Part shown: piece after piece, positions 23,926 through 32,238 of the stretch
Numbering within the stretch: the stretch's first letter is position 1
Layout: each line of letters opens with the position of its first letter
Source of the DNA: a bacterium
GTDB lineage: Bacteria > UBA8248
Direction: 5' to 3'
Assembly (NCBI GenBank): GCA_022828125.1
Contig: JAJEJD010000016.1
Coordinates: 116,765-180,764, forward strand
DNA: 64,000 bases
Translations under genes and position numbers: made by a program
The notes under the pieces: generated by a model
Databases searched by the model: none
Seen by the model: the letters and a program-made list of their open reading frames with translations, nothing else
Told to the model about the DNA's origin: nothing

Positions 23926-24519
23926 TCACACCCATTCGGTTGGCGGCGCTTCTCCCTCAAAATATCCGGAAGGAACATCTCCTCGCACACGGCGAGCGAT
24001 CAAGCGCTTTGTTGTTAAAGAAAACCGGCTCTCCACTTCGGCCGAAGAGGACCATGGTTCTTCATCCTGAAATCCACCTACCCGAATTTCTCCCTCCACG
24101 ATCAAGACGGCATCCTCTACTCTGGGGCTATCTCTTACCACTCCTGTTTTTTCATCCCAAAACCGCACGGCGCCATCACTTGATCCGAAAGCATAAACGG
24201 AACCTCCTCGCCTCCAGTCCACCGTCGCAAACGGTCCTCCTTTTTCTTCTCTTCTCATTTCCGCGCTACTTGTACCCACGATGTAAAAATCTCCCCAGAT
24301 AAGAGGAGGCGCTATCACCCAACCCGCTGTGTTCTCCACTCGCCAGCGGAAATTGCCGCTTTCTCGATCCACTGCGAAAAAATGGCCCTTTTCCTGATCA
24401 TTCAGGACAGCGAAAATTCCTTCTTCATCCGCGGCATACAGCGGAGTATGCACACCAAGGCGTTCAAGAAGTTCGTCGGGTGGAATTGTCACGAAACCTA
24501 TCTCTCCATCGGTGCTCAT
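23926..24519 (-). CDS. PQQ-like beta-propeller repeat protein (short)
   Basis: A 197-residue protein with propeller-blade sequences: PLYAADEEGIFAVLN, GHFFAVDRESGNFRWRVE, IAPPLIWGDFYIVGTS and GSVYAFGSSDGAVRFWDEKTG. A C-terminal part (FSLTTKRLIARRV) looks separate. A full propeller needs six to eight blades, so with about three this is a fragment, a domain, or a truncated gene; no signal peptide is visible. An in-frame TAG just upstream prevents extension. Function unknown. Confidence 0.7.
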   Translation of the reverse strand: MSTDGEIGFVTIPPDELLERLGVHTPLYAADEEGIFAVLNDQEKGHFFAVDRESGNFRWRVENTAGWVIAPPLIWGDFYIVGTSSAEMRREEKGGPFATVDWRRGGSVYAFGSSDGAVRFWDEKTGVVRDSPRVEDAVLIVEGEIRVGGFQDEEPWSSSAEVESRFSLTTKRLIARRVRGDVPSGYFEGEAPPTEWV

Positions 24520-24698
24520 CGGTGCAGGTTGCTCAGAAACTCTCGGCTACAGAATACCCGAAGACACCTTTCACCTCCATCTCGCCAAGTGAGGTCAAAA
24601 AACGCACTGCTCATCAAGGTCGTGCGCTATGATTAATTTTGATAGGATTGGTGAAACAAGTATTATTACAATAGAATTCATAAAATAGGAGATTTCAC
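24520..24698. other. Divergent intergenic region
   Basis: AT-rich spacer between the PQQ-like gene and the kinase-like gene. TACAAT at 24667-24672 could be a -10 box, but no well-spaced -35 is seen. AGGAGA precedes the ATG at 24699. Confidence 0.4.
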
Positions 24699-25271
24699 AT
24701 GGCCGTCATCACCATTTCACGTCAATACGGGACCGGTGGAATTTTCATTGCGCACAAGCTCGCAGACGAATTGGGTTATGCGTTTTTGGGGCGTGACGAA
24801 CTCGTCGAAATTTGCGAACAACGAGGTTTGACCCTGGATTTGGAGAAAATAGAAGGCCGCGCTCCAACAATCCTGGAACGCACTTTTGGCGTCGGACGAG
24901 ACAGCTTGCGAAGCGTTTTATCTGAAAGCATGAACGAAGCGGCGGACAAAGGGAACGTGGTTATCGGCGGGTGGGGAGGGCAAGTGCTCCTCAAGGATCG
25001 AACCGACGCCCTGCATCTTCGAATCGTCGGCAGCCTGGAAGCCCGCATCCGACACTTCATGGAATCGTCAGGCGTAACGAGAACTGCGGCGGAAGAAACC
25101 ATCAAGAGGTCAGATCGGGATCAGGGTTTGTTTTCCCAATATTTCTTCAATGTCGATTTCGCCGATTCAACTCTATATCACAGCACATTGAACATCGAGC
25201 AAACGTCACCCGAAAACATGATTTCCTTCATCGAATCGATGATTGCAGAAAAAGAAAAAGCGGCTTCCTGA
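24699..25271 (+). CDS. Cytidylate-kinase-like family protein
   Basis: A 190-residue P-loop-like NMP-kinase relative. It opens with AVITISRQYGTGGIFIAHKLADELGYAFLGRDEL, the pattern of the AAA-like cytidylate-kinase-like family in which the canonical GxxGxGK is replaced by RQYGTGG. The rest has GNVVIGGWGGQVLL, ALHLRIVGSLEARI and RTAAEETIKRSDRDQGLFSQYFF, also typical. The substrate is unknown; proteins of this family often occur with sensor modules. It is convergent with the MFS gene 16 bases on. Confidence 0.88.
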   Translation: MAVITISRQYGTGGIFIAHKLADELGYAFLGRDELVEICEQRGLTLDLEKIEGRAPTILERTFGVGRDSLRSVLSESMNEAADKGNVVIGGWGGQVLLKDRTDALHLRIVGSLEARIRHFMESSGVTRTAAEETIKRSDRDQGLFSQYFFNVDFADSTLYHSTLNIEQTSPENMISFIESMIAEKEKAAS

Positions 25272-25287
25272 AAACTGCCACGAAGAA

Positions 25288-26523
25288 TCACCTTTTTCTT
25301 CTCTTTGCTCGCGAGGATGCCGCCGCCACTGCAATAAGCGAAAAAACCTGAACCGCCAACACCAAGATAAACGCCCAGTAATAGCTTTCCCATAAATCAA
25401 AAATATATCCCGCAATCCAAGGCCCGACGGCTGAGGCCAGTCCTCCTCCCGTCTGGCTGAAACCCAGGATTCGGCCAAAACTTTTGCCGGCGAAGATGTC
25501 CGCTTTGAGCGATACGAAGATCGCACCCCGGGCTCCGGCGCCGATGCCATACACCAAAACATAGGCATACCCCAGCCAAGCACGGTGCTCAGATAAGTTC
25601 ATCAATAGAAAAACACCCGACATAGCAACCAAGCTTAAAAGATAAAAAGTTCGGGTTCGCCCGATTCTATCCCCCACCCATCCGCCCAAAATGCCTCCCA
25701 AGGCTCTGACTACAGCCAGACCCCCTATCAAGGAGGCGGCTTTCATGGTGCTCATTCCCATATCAACCATGTGGGCCGCCTGGTGCACGCCAACAACGCT
25801 GAAACCGACACCGTTAAATATCCCTGCCAGAAACAACAACCAAAAGACCGAATCGGACAGGGCTTCTTTTAATGTCCAGTTCGCCTTGAGGTCATTCCCT
25901 GCTTTTTTTTCCGCAATGTCGGCGGGGCTGCGATGGAAAAGAAGATTCAAGGGAACCAATATGACGATGATGCCAATTGCTAACAAAACATACGCCGCGC
26001 GCCACCCGAAAGTCGCGATGAGATAGGCGGAAAACGGAACCATGAGGATACCGCCACAACTCCTTCCCGATAACGATATCCCCATCGCCACGGAGCGGCG
26101 TTGCGTAAACCATTGGCTAACGATAGTGCTCGTGGGAATAAACCCAAACATGGTAACGCCTAGCGCTACGACGCCTCCATAGAAAAAATACAAGGTGGGT
26201 AAGCTGGAAACCTGTGACATCAATGCCAAGCCAGCGCCCAGAATCGTGATTCCCGTGGGGATGATCACCCTCGGGCCCCAACGGTCCACCATCGCCCCGA
26301 TAAAGCCGGCGGAAATCGCAAACGTGGCCATCGAGAAAGAAAACGCCAGAGCAGTATCTGCTCGAGACCACCCAAATTCATTGAGAAAAGCCACGTAGAA
26401 AACAGGGAAAGTACCGACGATGGAGCCGCCGACAGCCATGGTGAAAAAGGTGAGGCCCACTATCACCCAGCCATAATAGCGGCTTGAATTCTCACTCGTC
26501 TTCTCTGAAAAATAAAACTTCAT
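25288..26523 (-). CDS. MFS transporter (OFA/monocarboxylate-like)
   Basis: A 411-residue protein with twelve predicted membrane helices. The loop-2 motif of MFS appears as GAMVDRWGPRVIIPTG and its repeat in the second half as GGWVGDRIGRTRTFYLL. The N-terminus YYGWVIVGLTFFTMAVGGSIVGTF is characteristic of the oxalate/formate (OFA) and monocarboxylate group, so organic anions are the likely cargo. Single gene between the kinase-like gene (convergent) and dnaN with its terminator. Confidence 0.9.
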   Translation of the reverse strand: MKFYFSEKTSENSSRYYGWVIVGLTFFTMAVGGSIVGTFPVFYVAFLNEFGWSRADTALAFSFSMATFAISAGFIGAMVDRWGPRVIIPTGITILGAGLALMSQVSSLPTLYFFYGGVVALGVTMFGFIPTSTIVSQWFTQRRSVAMGISLSGRSCGGILMVPFSAYLIATFGWRAAYVLLAIGIIVILVPLNLLFHRSPADIAEKKAGNDLKANWTLKEALSDSVFWLLFLAGIFNGVGFSVVGVHQAAHMVDMGMSTMKAASLIGGLAVVRALGGILGGWVGDRIGRTRTFYLLSLVAMSGVFLLMNLSEHRAWLGYAYVLVYGIGAGARGAIFVSLKADIFAGKSFGRILGFSQTGGGLASAVGPWIAGYIFDLWESYYWAFILVLAVQVFSLIAVAAASSRAKRRKR

Positions 26524-26542
26524 CTACCCGAATCCACGACAG

Positions 26543-26576
26543 AAAAAATACAGGCGCCCCACCAAAGAGGCGCCTC
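26543..26576 (-). terminator. Rho-independent terminator of dnaN
   Basis: Arms AGGCGCC (26552-26558) and GGCGCCT (26569-26575) enclose a ten-base loop. On the minus strand the stem is followed by a run of six T. Confidence 0.88.
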
Positions 26577-26656
26577 AGAAACGACGATTCCAAAACATTT
26601 CCATTTTGGGAAATTAACTACACATAATGGAACCTTCAAGCAAATCAAAAAGATGC

Positions 26657-27814
26657 TTAGACACGCATCGGCATTACAACATATGTATAACCGTCCGAGT
26701 CTTTGGGAGAGAGTACCCCGGGACTCAGCGAATCCTTTAACTCCATGCTGACTTGTTCTTCGTCCAATATGGAGAGCGCATCCAGACAATACCTTGAATT
26801 AAATCCAATCGTAATGTCTGTCTGCGCGTCCGATTCGATGATTTCCTCGGCTTCCCCCACCTCCGAACCATTCGTCGTCAATTTCAACTGACCCGGGGAA
26901 AACGCGAACTTCACCATGCGCGTTTCGTTGGTAAAAAGGGAAACCCGCCTGAGTGCTTGCGTTAAACTTTCCCGGTTCATCAAAATGGAGTGCTCATTGT
27001 TATCTGGAATCACTTGCCTGTATTTTGGAAATTCACCGTCTATCAGCCGAGCCGATAAGGCAATATTCCCCATTTGAAAAATAATGTGGTTTGGAGTGAG
27101 GGAGGCAGAAGCTTCATCTCCCGAAAGAGACAGGCCCTGGCCGCTCGATACGTGAGTAAGAGCAACGGATACGTCACCCTCGATGCCTTGCAAGAGCTTT
27201 ACGAGTTCTCCCAAAGCCTTTTTGTGGACAATCACTCCTTCATTCAGCACCAACCCTTCGCTCGGCCGCTCAATCATCGCCAGTCGATGGCCATCCGTAG
27301 CGACAAGGCGCAGGGTGTCGGCTTCGGTTTCCATGAAAACGCCATTGTAGGTATATCGCGTCTCATCCTGCGATATCGCAAACATCGTTTTTCGAATCAT
27401 TTCAGATAAAACCGAAGCAGAAATTGTATGTGCATCTGATTCTTTCGATTCTGGAAGTGCGGGAAATTCTGCAGGCGGCAATCCCGGAAAACGGAATTTC
27501 GAGCGCTCACAGCGCATTTCAATCCACTGCCCGTCTTCTTCCGTGAAACGAACTTCCGCTTCAGGAAGTTCTCGGACAATGTCGAACAATTTCCTTGCAT
27601 TGAGGGTAACTTTCCCCGCTTTTTCTACTTCAGCCTCAAACATACCCCGCATGCTGATATCAAGATTCGTACCCAACAAACGGATATTCTGATCACCTTC
27701 GGTCTCGACAAGCACATTTTGTAGTATTGGCATTGCGCTGCTTCTGTTTTCGACAACACCTTGTATCGTCTGCAGGGCTCTGAGTAACGTATCCCTTGAA
27801 ATAGCTAACTCCAC
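26657..27814 (-). CDS. dnaN: DNA polymerase III sliding clamp (beta subunit)
   Basis: A 385-residue beta clamp with three repeats. Marks: MELAISRDTLLRALQTIQGVVENRS, PILQNVLVE, GTNLDISM, LVATDGHRLAM, the helix KKALGELVKLL, DGEFPKYRQVIP, IGFNSRYCLDAL and the typical C-terminus SDGYTYVVMPMRV. It encircles DNA and tethers the polymerase. No dnaA or recF is beside it, so it does not mark an origin by itself. A strong terminator follows. Confidence 0.97.
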   Translation of the reverse strand: MELAISRDTLLRALQTIQGVVENRSSAMPILQNVLVETEGDQNIRLLGTNLDISMRGMFEAEVEKAGKVTLNARKLFDIVRELPEAEVRFTEEDGQWIEMRCERSKFRFPGLPPAEFPALPESKESDAHTISASVLSEMIRKTMFAISQDETRYTYNGVFMETEADTLRLVATDGHRLAMIERPSEGLVLNEGVIVHKKALGELVKLLQGIEGDVSVALTHVSSGQGLSLSGDEASASLTPNHIIFQMGNIALSARLIDGEFPKYRQVIPDNNEHSILMNRESLTQALRRVSLFTNETRMVKFAFSPGQLKLTTNGSEVGEAEEIIESDAQTDITIGFNSRYCLDALSILDEEQVSMELKDSLSPGVLSPKDSDGYTYVVMPMRV

Positions 27815-28113
27815 AGCACCGACTCCTTGTAATGGAACAGAGTTTTACGAATCACCGATCGGTATCAACTCGATATTGGTTTGATGATAACAAATTTCAG
27901 GGTCTCTTGGGCGTAGGTTTCATATAAACCAAAGATGAATACAGGGCAAGAGGACGGATTTCTTGAAAAAACCTTTTTGTCGCTCGAGCAAATTTGATCC
28001 CATGAGTTGCATCACAAAAAGAAAAACGGAGGACGTAATTCTTGAACCATGGATTTGAAATGGTAATATGCAGGACTTGTTTTTTGGGAGGATTTCTTAC
28101 TCATTTCTTCGTT
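27815..28113. other. Divergent intergenic region, dnaN / PIG-L
   Basis: About 300 AT-rich bases that should hold both promoters. I looked for DnaA-box clusters (TTATCCACA type) and saw none. GGGAGG lies at about 28087, some 20 bases before the ATG at 28114. Confidence 0.45.
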
Positions 28114-28866
28114 ATGAATAAATCTACCTCTCGGCGTTCCATTCTCCACGTTTACGCACATCCGGATGATGAATCTTTCGGAAACCCGGCCACGTTCACA
28201 CTCTACGCAAACCAGGGCGTGCGAATGGGCCTCCTTACCCTGACCCGAGGAGAAGCAGGCCTTACGAACGGTGTATGCAGACCGGATGAGTTGGGCGATG
28301 TCCGGCATGCGGAGTTGAAAGACGCCTGCCGTGTTCTGGGCGTCGAAGATATGACGCTCTGGAACTACCCGGATGGCGGATTGAAATCAATTGAAGATTC
28401 GGAAATTCTTCCTCGGCTCGAAGAATTCATCCGAAACTTTTCTCCCGACGTGGTCGTGACTTATGGAGAGGACGGCGTTACTGGACACCCAGACCACATC
28501 GCCGTCGGCGGCTGGACCTCAAAAGCTTTCCATCGGCTTGTGAGGCGAAATCCGGGAGATGCTCCCAAACGCCTGTACCACCGGATATCGCCAGCGAAAA
28601 GGCGCGAAATATATAATCGCCCCGACCTCGTTTATCGGGATGACTACACGACCATTGTTGATGGGAGAAACTTTCCGCACGCGAGACGAAAAGCGCACGC
28701 ATGCCACCGCTCCCAAAGACAAGCTACCGATTACACGCAACCAAAAGTGTTTGAGGCGGGATCGGTGGATTATTATGTCAGGCAGCACCCCGCTTGGCGC
28801 GGAGGTCCGCTCGAGGCCGATCTGTTCGGGGATTCGCACCATGCCGATGAAACGGGATTGCCCTGA
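28114..28866 (+). CDS. PIG-L/LmbE-family deacetylase
   Basis: Zinc-dependent N-acetyl-sugar deacetylase fold. The metal motif HPDDE is in LHVYAHPDDESFG; the third ligand is in DGVTGHPDHIAVGG. Other marks: LLTLTRGEAG, RHAELKDACRVLGV and LWNYPDGGL. The family includes MshB (mycothiol/bacillithiol-type synthesis) and antibiotic-pathway enzymes. ATG at 28114 gives 250 residues; an upstream in-frame extension to 28042 contains an improbable Cys/Phe-rich segment. Convergent with tupC, whose stop is 1 base away. Confidence 0.88.
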   Translation: MNKSTSRRSILHVYAHPDDESFGNPATFTLYANQGVRMGLLTLTRGEAGLTNGVCRPDELGDVRHAELKDACRVLGVEDMTLWNYPDGGLKSIEDSEILPRLEEFIRNFSPDVVVTYGEDGVTGHPDHIAVGGWTSKAFHRLVRRNPGDAPKRLYHRISPAKRREIYNRPDLVYRDDYTTIVDGRNFPHARRKAHACHRSQRQATDYTQPKVFEAGSVDYYVRQHPAWRGGPLEADLFGDSHHADETGLP

Positions 28867-28867
28867 G

Positions 28868-29512
28868 TTAGACTATCCTGCCATAAGCAAGCCGCACATT
28901 CTTCACCGAAAGAGAACTTGCCCATTCCGGTATGTGAGTACTCACGACCAGAGTGATTCCAGAGGCGGCCAACTCTTTGATTATTTCGGCAATCAGTTTA
29001 CTGTTTTCCTCATCCAGATGAGAGATGGGCTCATCAAGGAGAAGGGTTTCCGCTCCCGCCGCCAACGCCCTGGCGAGGGCTACGCGCTTTTTTTCCCCCC
29101 CAGAGAGTTTTGCAGCGTCTCGGTAAATCAAACCTTCGCATCTCGTTTTGAGAATGGCTTCTTGAGCCATTTCATTCGCTTGCGAATTGCTCATCCCGCG
29201 TGCACGGGGTCCATAAGAAACATTCAGCAACACGTTTCCTCGAAAAAGATACGGCTCCTGAGCAAGGAGTGTGACCCTTCTCCTGTGTTCAAGTCCTGCT
29301 TTTCCGAAAATGACGGGTTCACTCTTATATTGGATCGCACCATCTTCAGGCGTAAGCAAACCCGCCATCACGCGCAAGAGTGTTGTTTTCCCGGAACCAT
29401 TCGCTCCAGTGAGCAGCACCACCTCGCCGGATAAGACCGTTAAGCTCTCAACGTCCAGAACCAAATCGGTCTCGAACCGAAATTTTACGTTTTCCAGAAA
29501 AAACACTTCCAT
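28868..29512 (-). CDS. tupC: Tungstate-type ABC transporter ATPase
   Basis: A 214-residue ABC ATPase. Walker A is TGANGSGKTTLLR, the Q-loop region LLAQEPYLFRG, signature LSGGEKKRVALARAL and Walker B LLLDEPISHLD, with the switch His in VVSTHIPEW. It is 1 base downstream of the permease gene, with AAAGG near its start. The compact ATPase together with TupA/TupB-type partners indicates tungstate uptake; molybdate cannot be excluded without binding data. Confidence 0.9.
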   Translation of the reverse strand: MEVFFLENVKFRFETDLVLDVESLTVLSGEVVLLTGANGSGKTTLLRVMAGLLTPEDGAIQYKSEPVIFGKAGLEHRRRVTLLAQEPYLFRGNVLLNVSYGPRARGMSNSQANEMAQEAILKTRCEGLIYRDAAKLSGGEKKRVALARALAAGAETLLLDEPISHLDEENSKLIAEIIKELAASGITLVVSTHIPEWASSLSVKNVRLAYGRIV

Positions 29513-29513
29513 A

Positions 29514-30200
29514 TCAAGACCTTTGGATGTAACGAGAAAGTAAATTCGTCACGAAAATAATCCCTAAAAGCACAACGCCCAACGCGATCCCGAAACCGAA
29601 TTCACCTTTCATGCTTTCGAGCGCAATGGCTGTGGTCAGGGTCCGTGTATATCCTTCTATATTCCCTCCGAGCATCATGGCGATTCCCACTTCCGAGGAT
29701 ACACGGCCAAACGCCGCCAACACTGCGGCCATCATTCCGAAGCGAGCTTCGCGCAGCACCGTCCAAGCCACGAGGCCGTTCGACGCGCCCAATGTAAGGG
29801 CCGTTTCCCGTACCCTTTCATCAACGGATGCGACAGACGTCATGGAGAATACCGCTACGAGTGGGACCGCTAAAATAACCAATCCAACGACAATGGCCGA
29901 GGGCGTAAACAACAAGTCGGCGAATCCCAAAGGGCCTCGCCTGGAGAGAAAACCATATGCCAGCAACCCGATAACGACGGTTGGCAAACCTAATGATGTC
30001 TGAAGCAGTGTGATAGCGAACCCCCGCCCCCTGAAGCGGCCCATCGCCAGCAAAAACCCAACAGGCAAACCGATGAGAGACGCCAGAATCGTAGCCCAGA
30101 AACCCACCTTGATGGTCACCCAAGCGGCGAGCATGACTTGAGGATCCGCCCGAAGCACACGCATCAATCCATCGGCAAATCCATCAAGCAAGTATTCCAA
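29514..30200 (-). CDS. tupB: Tungstate-type ABC transporter permease
   Basis: A 228-residue inner-membrane permease with about six helices. The ATPase-coupling loop reads ETALTLGASNGLVAWTVLREARFGM (EAA motif). Near the N-terminus LPVGFLLAM and TSLGLPTVVIGLLAY are shared with TupB/WtpB permeases; VGIAMMLGGNIEGYTRTLTTAI near the end is also typical. The start is TTG at 30200, supported by GGAGGAAAAGCGTT. The gene lies between tupA and tupC. Confidence 0.92.
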   Translation of the reverse strand: MEYLLDGFADGLMRVLRADPQVMLAAWVTIKVGFWATILASLIGLPVGFLLAMGRFRGRGFAITLLQTSLGLPTVVIGLLAYGFLSRRGPLGFADLLFTPSAIVVGLVILAVPLVAVFSMTSVASVDERVRETALTLGASNGLVAWTVLREARFGMMAAVLAAFGRVSSEVGIAMMLGGNIEGYTRTLTTAIALESMKGEFGFGIALGVVLLGIIFVTNLLSRYIQRS

Positions 30201-30221
30201 AACGCTTTTCCTCCAAGCCTA

Positions 30222-31049
30222 TCAACGGGGATTTTTCGCGTTTGGAAAAAAGAGTTGCTTTCCCAAGAGCCGAAAACTGCGGATGATGCTTTGTCCCTCG
30301 CTGGATGTTAGAAAATTGATATATTGCACTGCCCAACCAAATTTCACGTGCGGGTGGCGCTTTGGGTTCACGGCAATTACGCTATACGGATTGTGCAAAC
30401 GCTCTCCTCTCGGGCCTTGAATCTTGAGGGAAATCTTTCCGTTCGCAACGAGAGCGATATACGTGCCCCTGTCTGTAAGCGTGTATCCGCTTTTCTCATC
30501 TGCCGCTATCAGCGTCCTGCCCATTCCTTGACCCAAAGCGCGATACCAGGAACCAAACACGCCAACGCCGGCACCTTTCCAGAGTTCCACTTCCTTCTTG
30601 TGTGTGCCGGAATCATCACCCCTGCTGAACCAAAGGCTTCTCGAATTTTTAATTTGAAGCAATGCTGTGGACACATCGAATGTCTTGAATACCCCGGCAG
30701 GGTCCCATGCCGGGCCCACAATCACGAAATCGTTATACATGACGCCTCTTCTGTGAGCACCGTATCCCTTGGCCATGAACAAATCTTCCGCTTTTTTCGC
30801 ATGGACAAGTACAACGTCCACATCGCCATTTTGCCCCAAGCGCAATGCCTTGCCCGTACCTACAGATATGGTGTGCACGGAAACCCCATATCTTTTCTCG
30901 AATACCGGATGTAATTGCTTGAGCAAACCGGAATTCTCCGTGCTCGTTGTCGTCGCAAGTTTCAGGCGATCCAGCGCAGGAGAGTGAGTCCAAAATCCCA
31001 AAACCAATAAAAAAGCCAAGAATATCCGCGAGAGAAAACACCGCGTCAT
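30222..31049 (-). CDS. tupA: Tungstate-type periplasmic binding protein
   Basis: A 275-residue precursor with a signal peptide (MTRCFLSRIFLAFLLVLGF, cleavage near SPA). The mature start LKLATTTSTENSGLL carries the TTTST oxyanion-binding stretch of TupA; VDVVLVHAKKAE, WFSRGDDSGTHKKE and YTLTDRGTYIAL follow the family order. ATG at 31049 is preferred because the upstream frame lacks a signal sequence. It lies 10 bases after the DUF4911-like gene, so it belongs to the long operon from 33874. The cargo is probably tungstate, possibly also molybdate, for molybdopterin enzymes such as that at 56161. Confidence 0.92.
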   Translation of the reverse strand: MTRCFLSRIFLAFLLVLGFWTHSPALDRLKLATTTSTENSGLLKQLHPVFEKRYGVSVHTISVGTGKALRLGQNGDVDVVLVHAKKAEDLFMAKGYGAHRRGVMYNDFVIVGPAWDPAGVFKTFDVSTALLQIKNSRSLWFSRGDDSGTHKKEVELWKGAGVGVFGSWYRALGQGMGRTLIAADEKSGYTLTDRGTYIALVANGKISLKIQGPRGERLHNPYSVIAVNPKRHPHVKFGWAVQYINFLTSSEGQSIIRSFRLLGKQLFFPNAKNPR

Positions 31050-31059
31050 CGGGATGCCT

Positions 31060-31383
31060 TTATACCGTTGGTTGGTCTGAAGGTTTGATCGGAGGTGCAC
31101 AATCCAGGATTTTGAGATTGATTTCACGAGAGAGCGCCTCAAGAAGCGTCTTTGTCTCGACTTCATCGTCTATGGTTGAAGTCAGCCGTGCCAGAGACAT
31201 GGGTTCGCCGTGTTCGTTTTTCTCGGCGCAAGCATGAAAAGTCTGGTAGTACCCTAAATCGTCATAACCTTCCAATATCGCTTGCAGGTAATTTTGCCGT
31301 GATGTTGGCACATGCAACCACCAGATGAGGGAACCATCAAATGTTTCCGGGTTGAGTCTTTTTTCTTTGCTATGGAAGGTCAT
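31060..31383 (-). CDS. DUF4911-like small protein
   Basis: A 107-residue protein with LIWWLHVPTSRQNYLQAILEG-type sequence followed by YDDLGYYQTF. This resembles the short DUF4911 domain (pattern: strand, then LKFILExYxGLA) common in delta-type bacteria; the match is from memory. Function unknown. Its ATG overlaps the stop of the receiver-like gene by 4 bases and tupA follows 10 bases later, so it is translationally coupled in the operon. Confidence 0.6.
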   Translation of the reverse strand: MTFHSKEKRLNPETFDGSLIWWLHVPTSRQNYLQAILEGYDDLGYYQTFHACAEKNEHGEPMSLARLTSTIDDEVETKTLLEALSREINLKILDCAPPIKPSDQPTV

Positions 31384-31784
31384 TCACTCACATGAATCCG
31401 ACTCGCCGCTTGTCGAATGTACTCAGGCATTTCTTTCACAAATAAGGAGCGGGGCACCACCTTGTCAAAACCCGCTTGCGACGCCGATTTAAGCAACTCC
31501 GGCTCGGTATGCTTGCCCCAAGCGATGGTGTAAGCGTCTTGGTTTTTTTGATTGGCTTTTAGCTTTTTGACGAGCTTGCCCGCTCTTTCGCCACCCAGTT
31601 TGTGGTGATGCAAATCGGACATGAATAATGTGGCGCGAAATTTTTCGAGAGCCTCGTCAAATTTCTCCTCTGAATCGATGAACTCAAGTGTGACTCCCCG
31701 GGATATTCCTGCCTCCCGAATGCCGGCAGAGAACATCAAATCCGAGCAAACGACAAAAACTCTACTCGCATCTTCTTTCATCAT
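31380..31784 (-). CDS. Receiver-like (CheY-fold) protein, degenerate
   Basis: A 134-residue protein with a response-regulator-like layout: VFVVCSDLMFSAGIREA, a central strand LFMSDLHHHKLGGERA where the phosphorylated Asp would be (SDLH), and a late Lys in FDKVVPRSLFVKEM. The acidic pair at the N-terminus is reduced to one Asp, so phosphorylation is doubtful. It resembles stand-alone receivers with lost kinase input. Overlaps by 4 bases with both neighbours (cupin before, DUF4911-like after), the sign of tight coupling. No DNA-binding domain. Confidence 0.6.
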   Translation of the reverse strand: MMKEDASRVFVVCSDLMFSAGIREAGISRGVTLEFIDSEEKFDEALEKFRATLFMSDLHHHKLGGERAGKLVKKLKANQKNQDAYTIAWGKHTEPELLKSASQAGFDKVVPRSLFVKEMPEYIRQAASRIHVSE

Positions 31785-32176
31785 GAACCGGCTTTCTTCT
31801 CATGCAAGAATTCGTTTTTGGGCTCACCCAAATAGCCGGGCAAGTAATCGATGCGTCCCGAGGACAATACTTCAATGTATTTCGCGCCCTCTGGTCCAAC
31901 ACCCGTCGCGCTATGGAACACACCTCCCGGGATGGATGCGAAACCACCGGGCTCGAGCCATTCCTCGACCCCATCGATGTGCATTTTCAGTTTACCCTCA
32001 AGCACGACGATAAACTGATCTTCGGTGTGGCGATGAATCGTGCTCTCATCGAACAGCGTATCGGGAGCTATTTCGCCGCGCTGCATCGTCAATCCATCCA
32101 ACGCGGCTGCACGGCGCATGGTTCCCTTGCGAAGGTTTTGAGTTTGCGGAATATCTTCCCAGCGATGAAAACCCAA
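31781..32176 (-). CDS. Cupin-domain protein
   Basis: A 131-residue single-domain cupin. Motif 1 is STIHRHTEDQFIVVLEG (two His plus acidic residue), motif 2 PGGFASIPGGVFHSATG. The start is TTG at 32176 with AAGGGGAAAG upstream. It may bind Fe, Mn or Zn and act as an isomerase or dioxygenase, or just bind a ligand. It lies 62 bases after the MmgE/PrpD gene in the same operon. Confidence 0.88.
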   Translation of the reverse strand: MGFHRWEDIPQTQNLRKGTMRRAAALDGLTMQRGEIAPDTLFDESTIHRHTEDQFIVVLEGKLKMHIDGVEEWLEPGGFASIPGGVFHSATGVGPEGAKYIEVLSSGRIDYLPGYLGEPKNEFLHEKKAGS

Positions 32177-32238
32177 ATTCTTTCCCCTTGCCTGTCAGTC
32201 CCACGAACAGTAGATGAGCAACTGTGAGGGATAAATCG

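Noticed and set aside
26657..27814. dnaN as a marker of the replication origin
   Set aside because: No dnaA, recF or DnaA-box cluster nearby, and neighbours are unrelated.
28864..28866. TGA ending the PIG-L gene as a Sec codon
   Set aside because: No family-like sequence follows and the protein already has all metal motifs and normal length.
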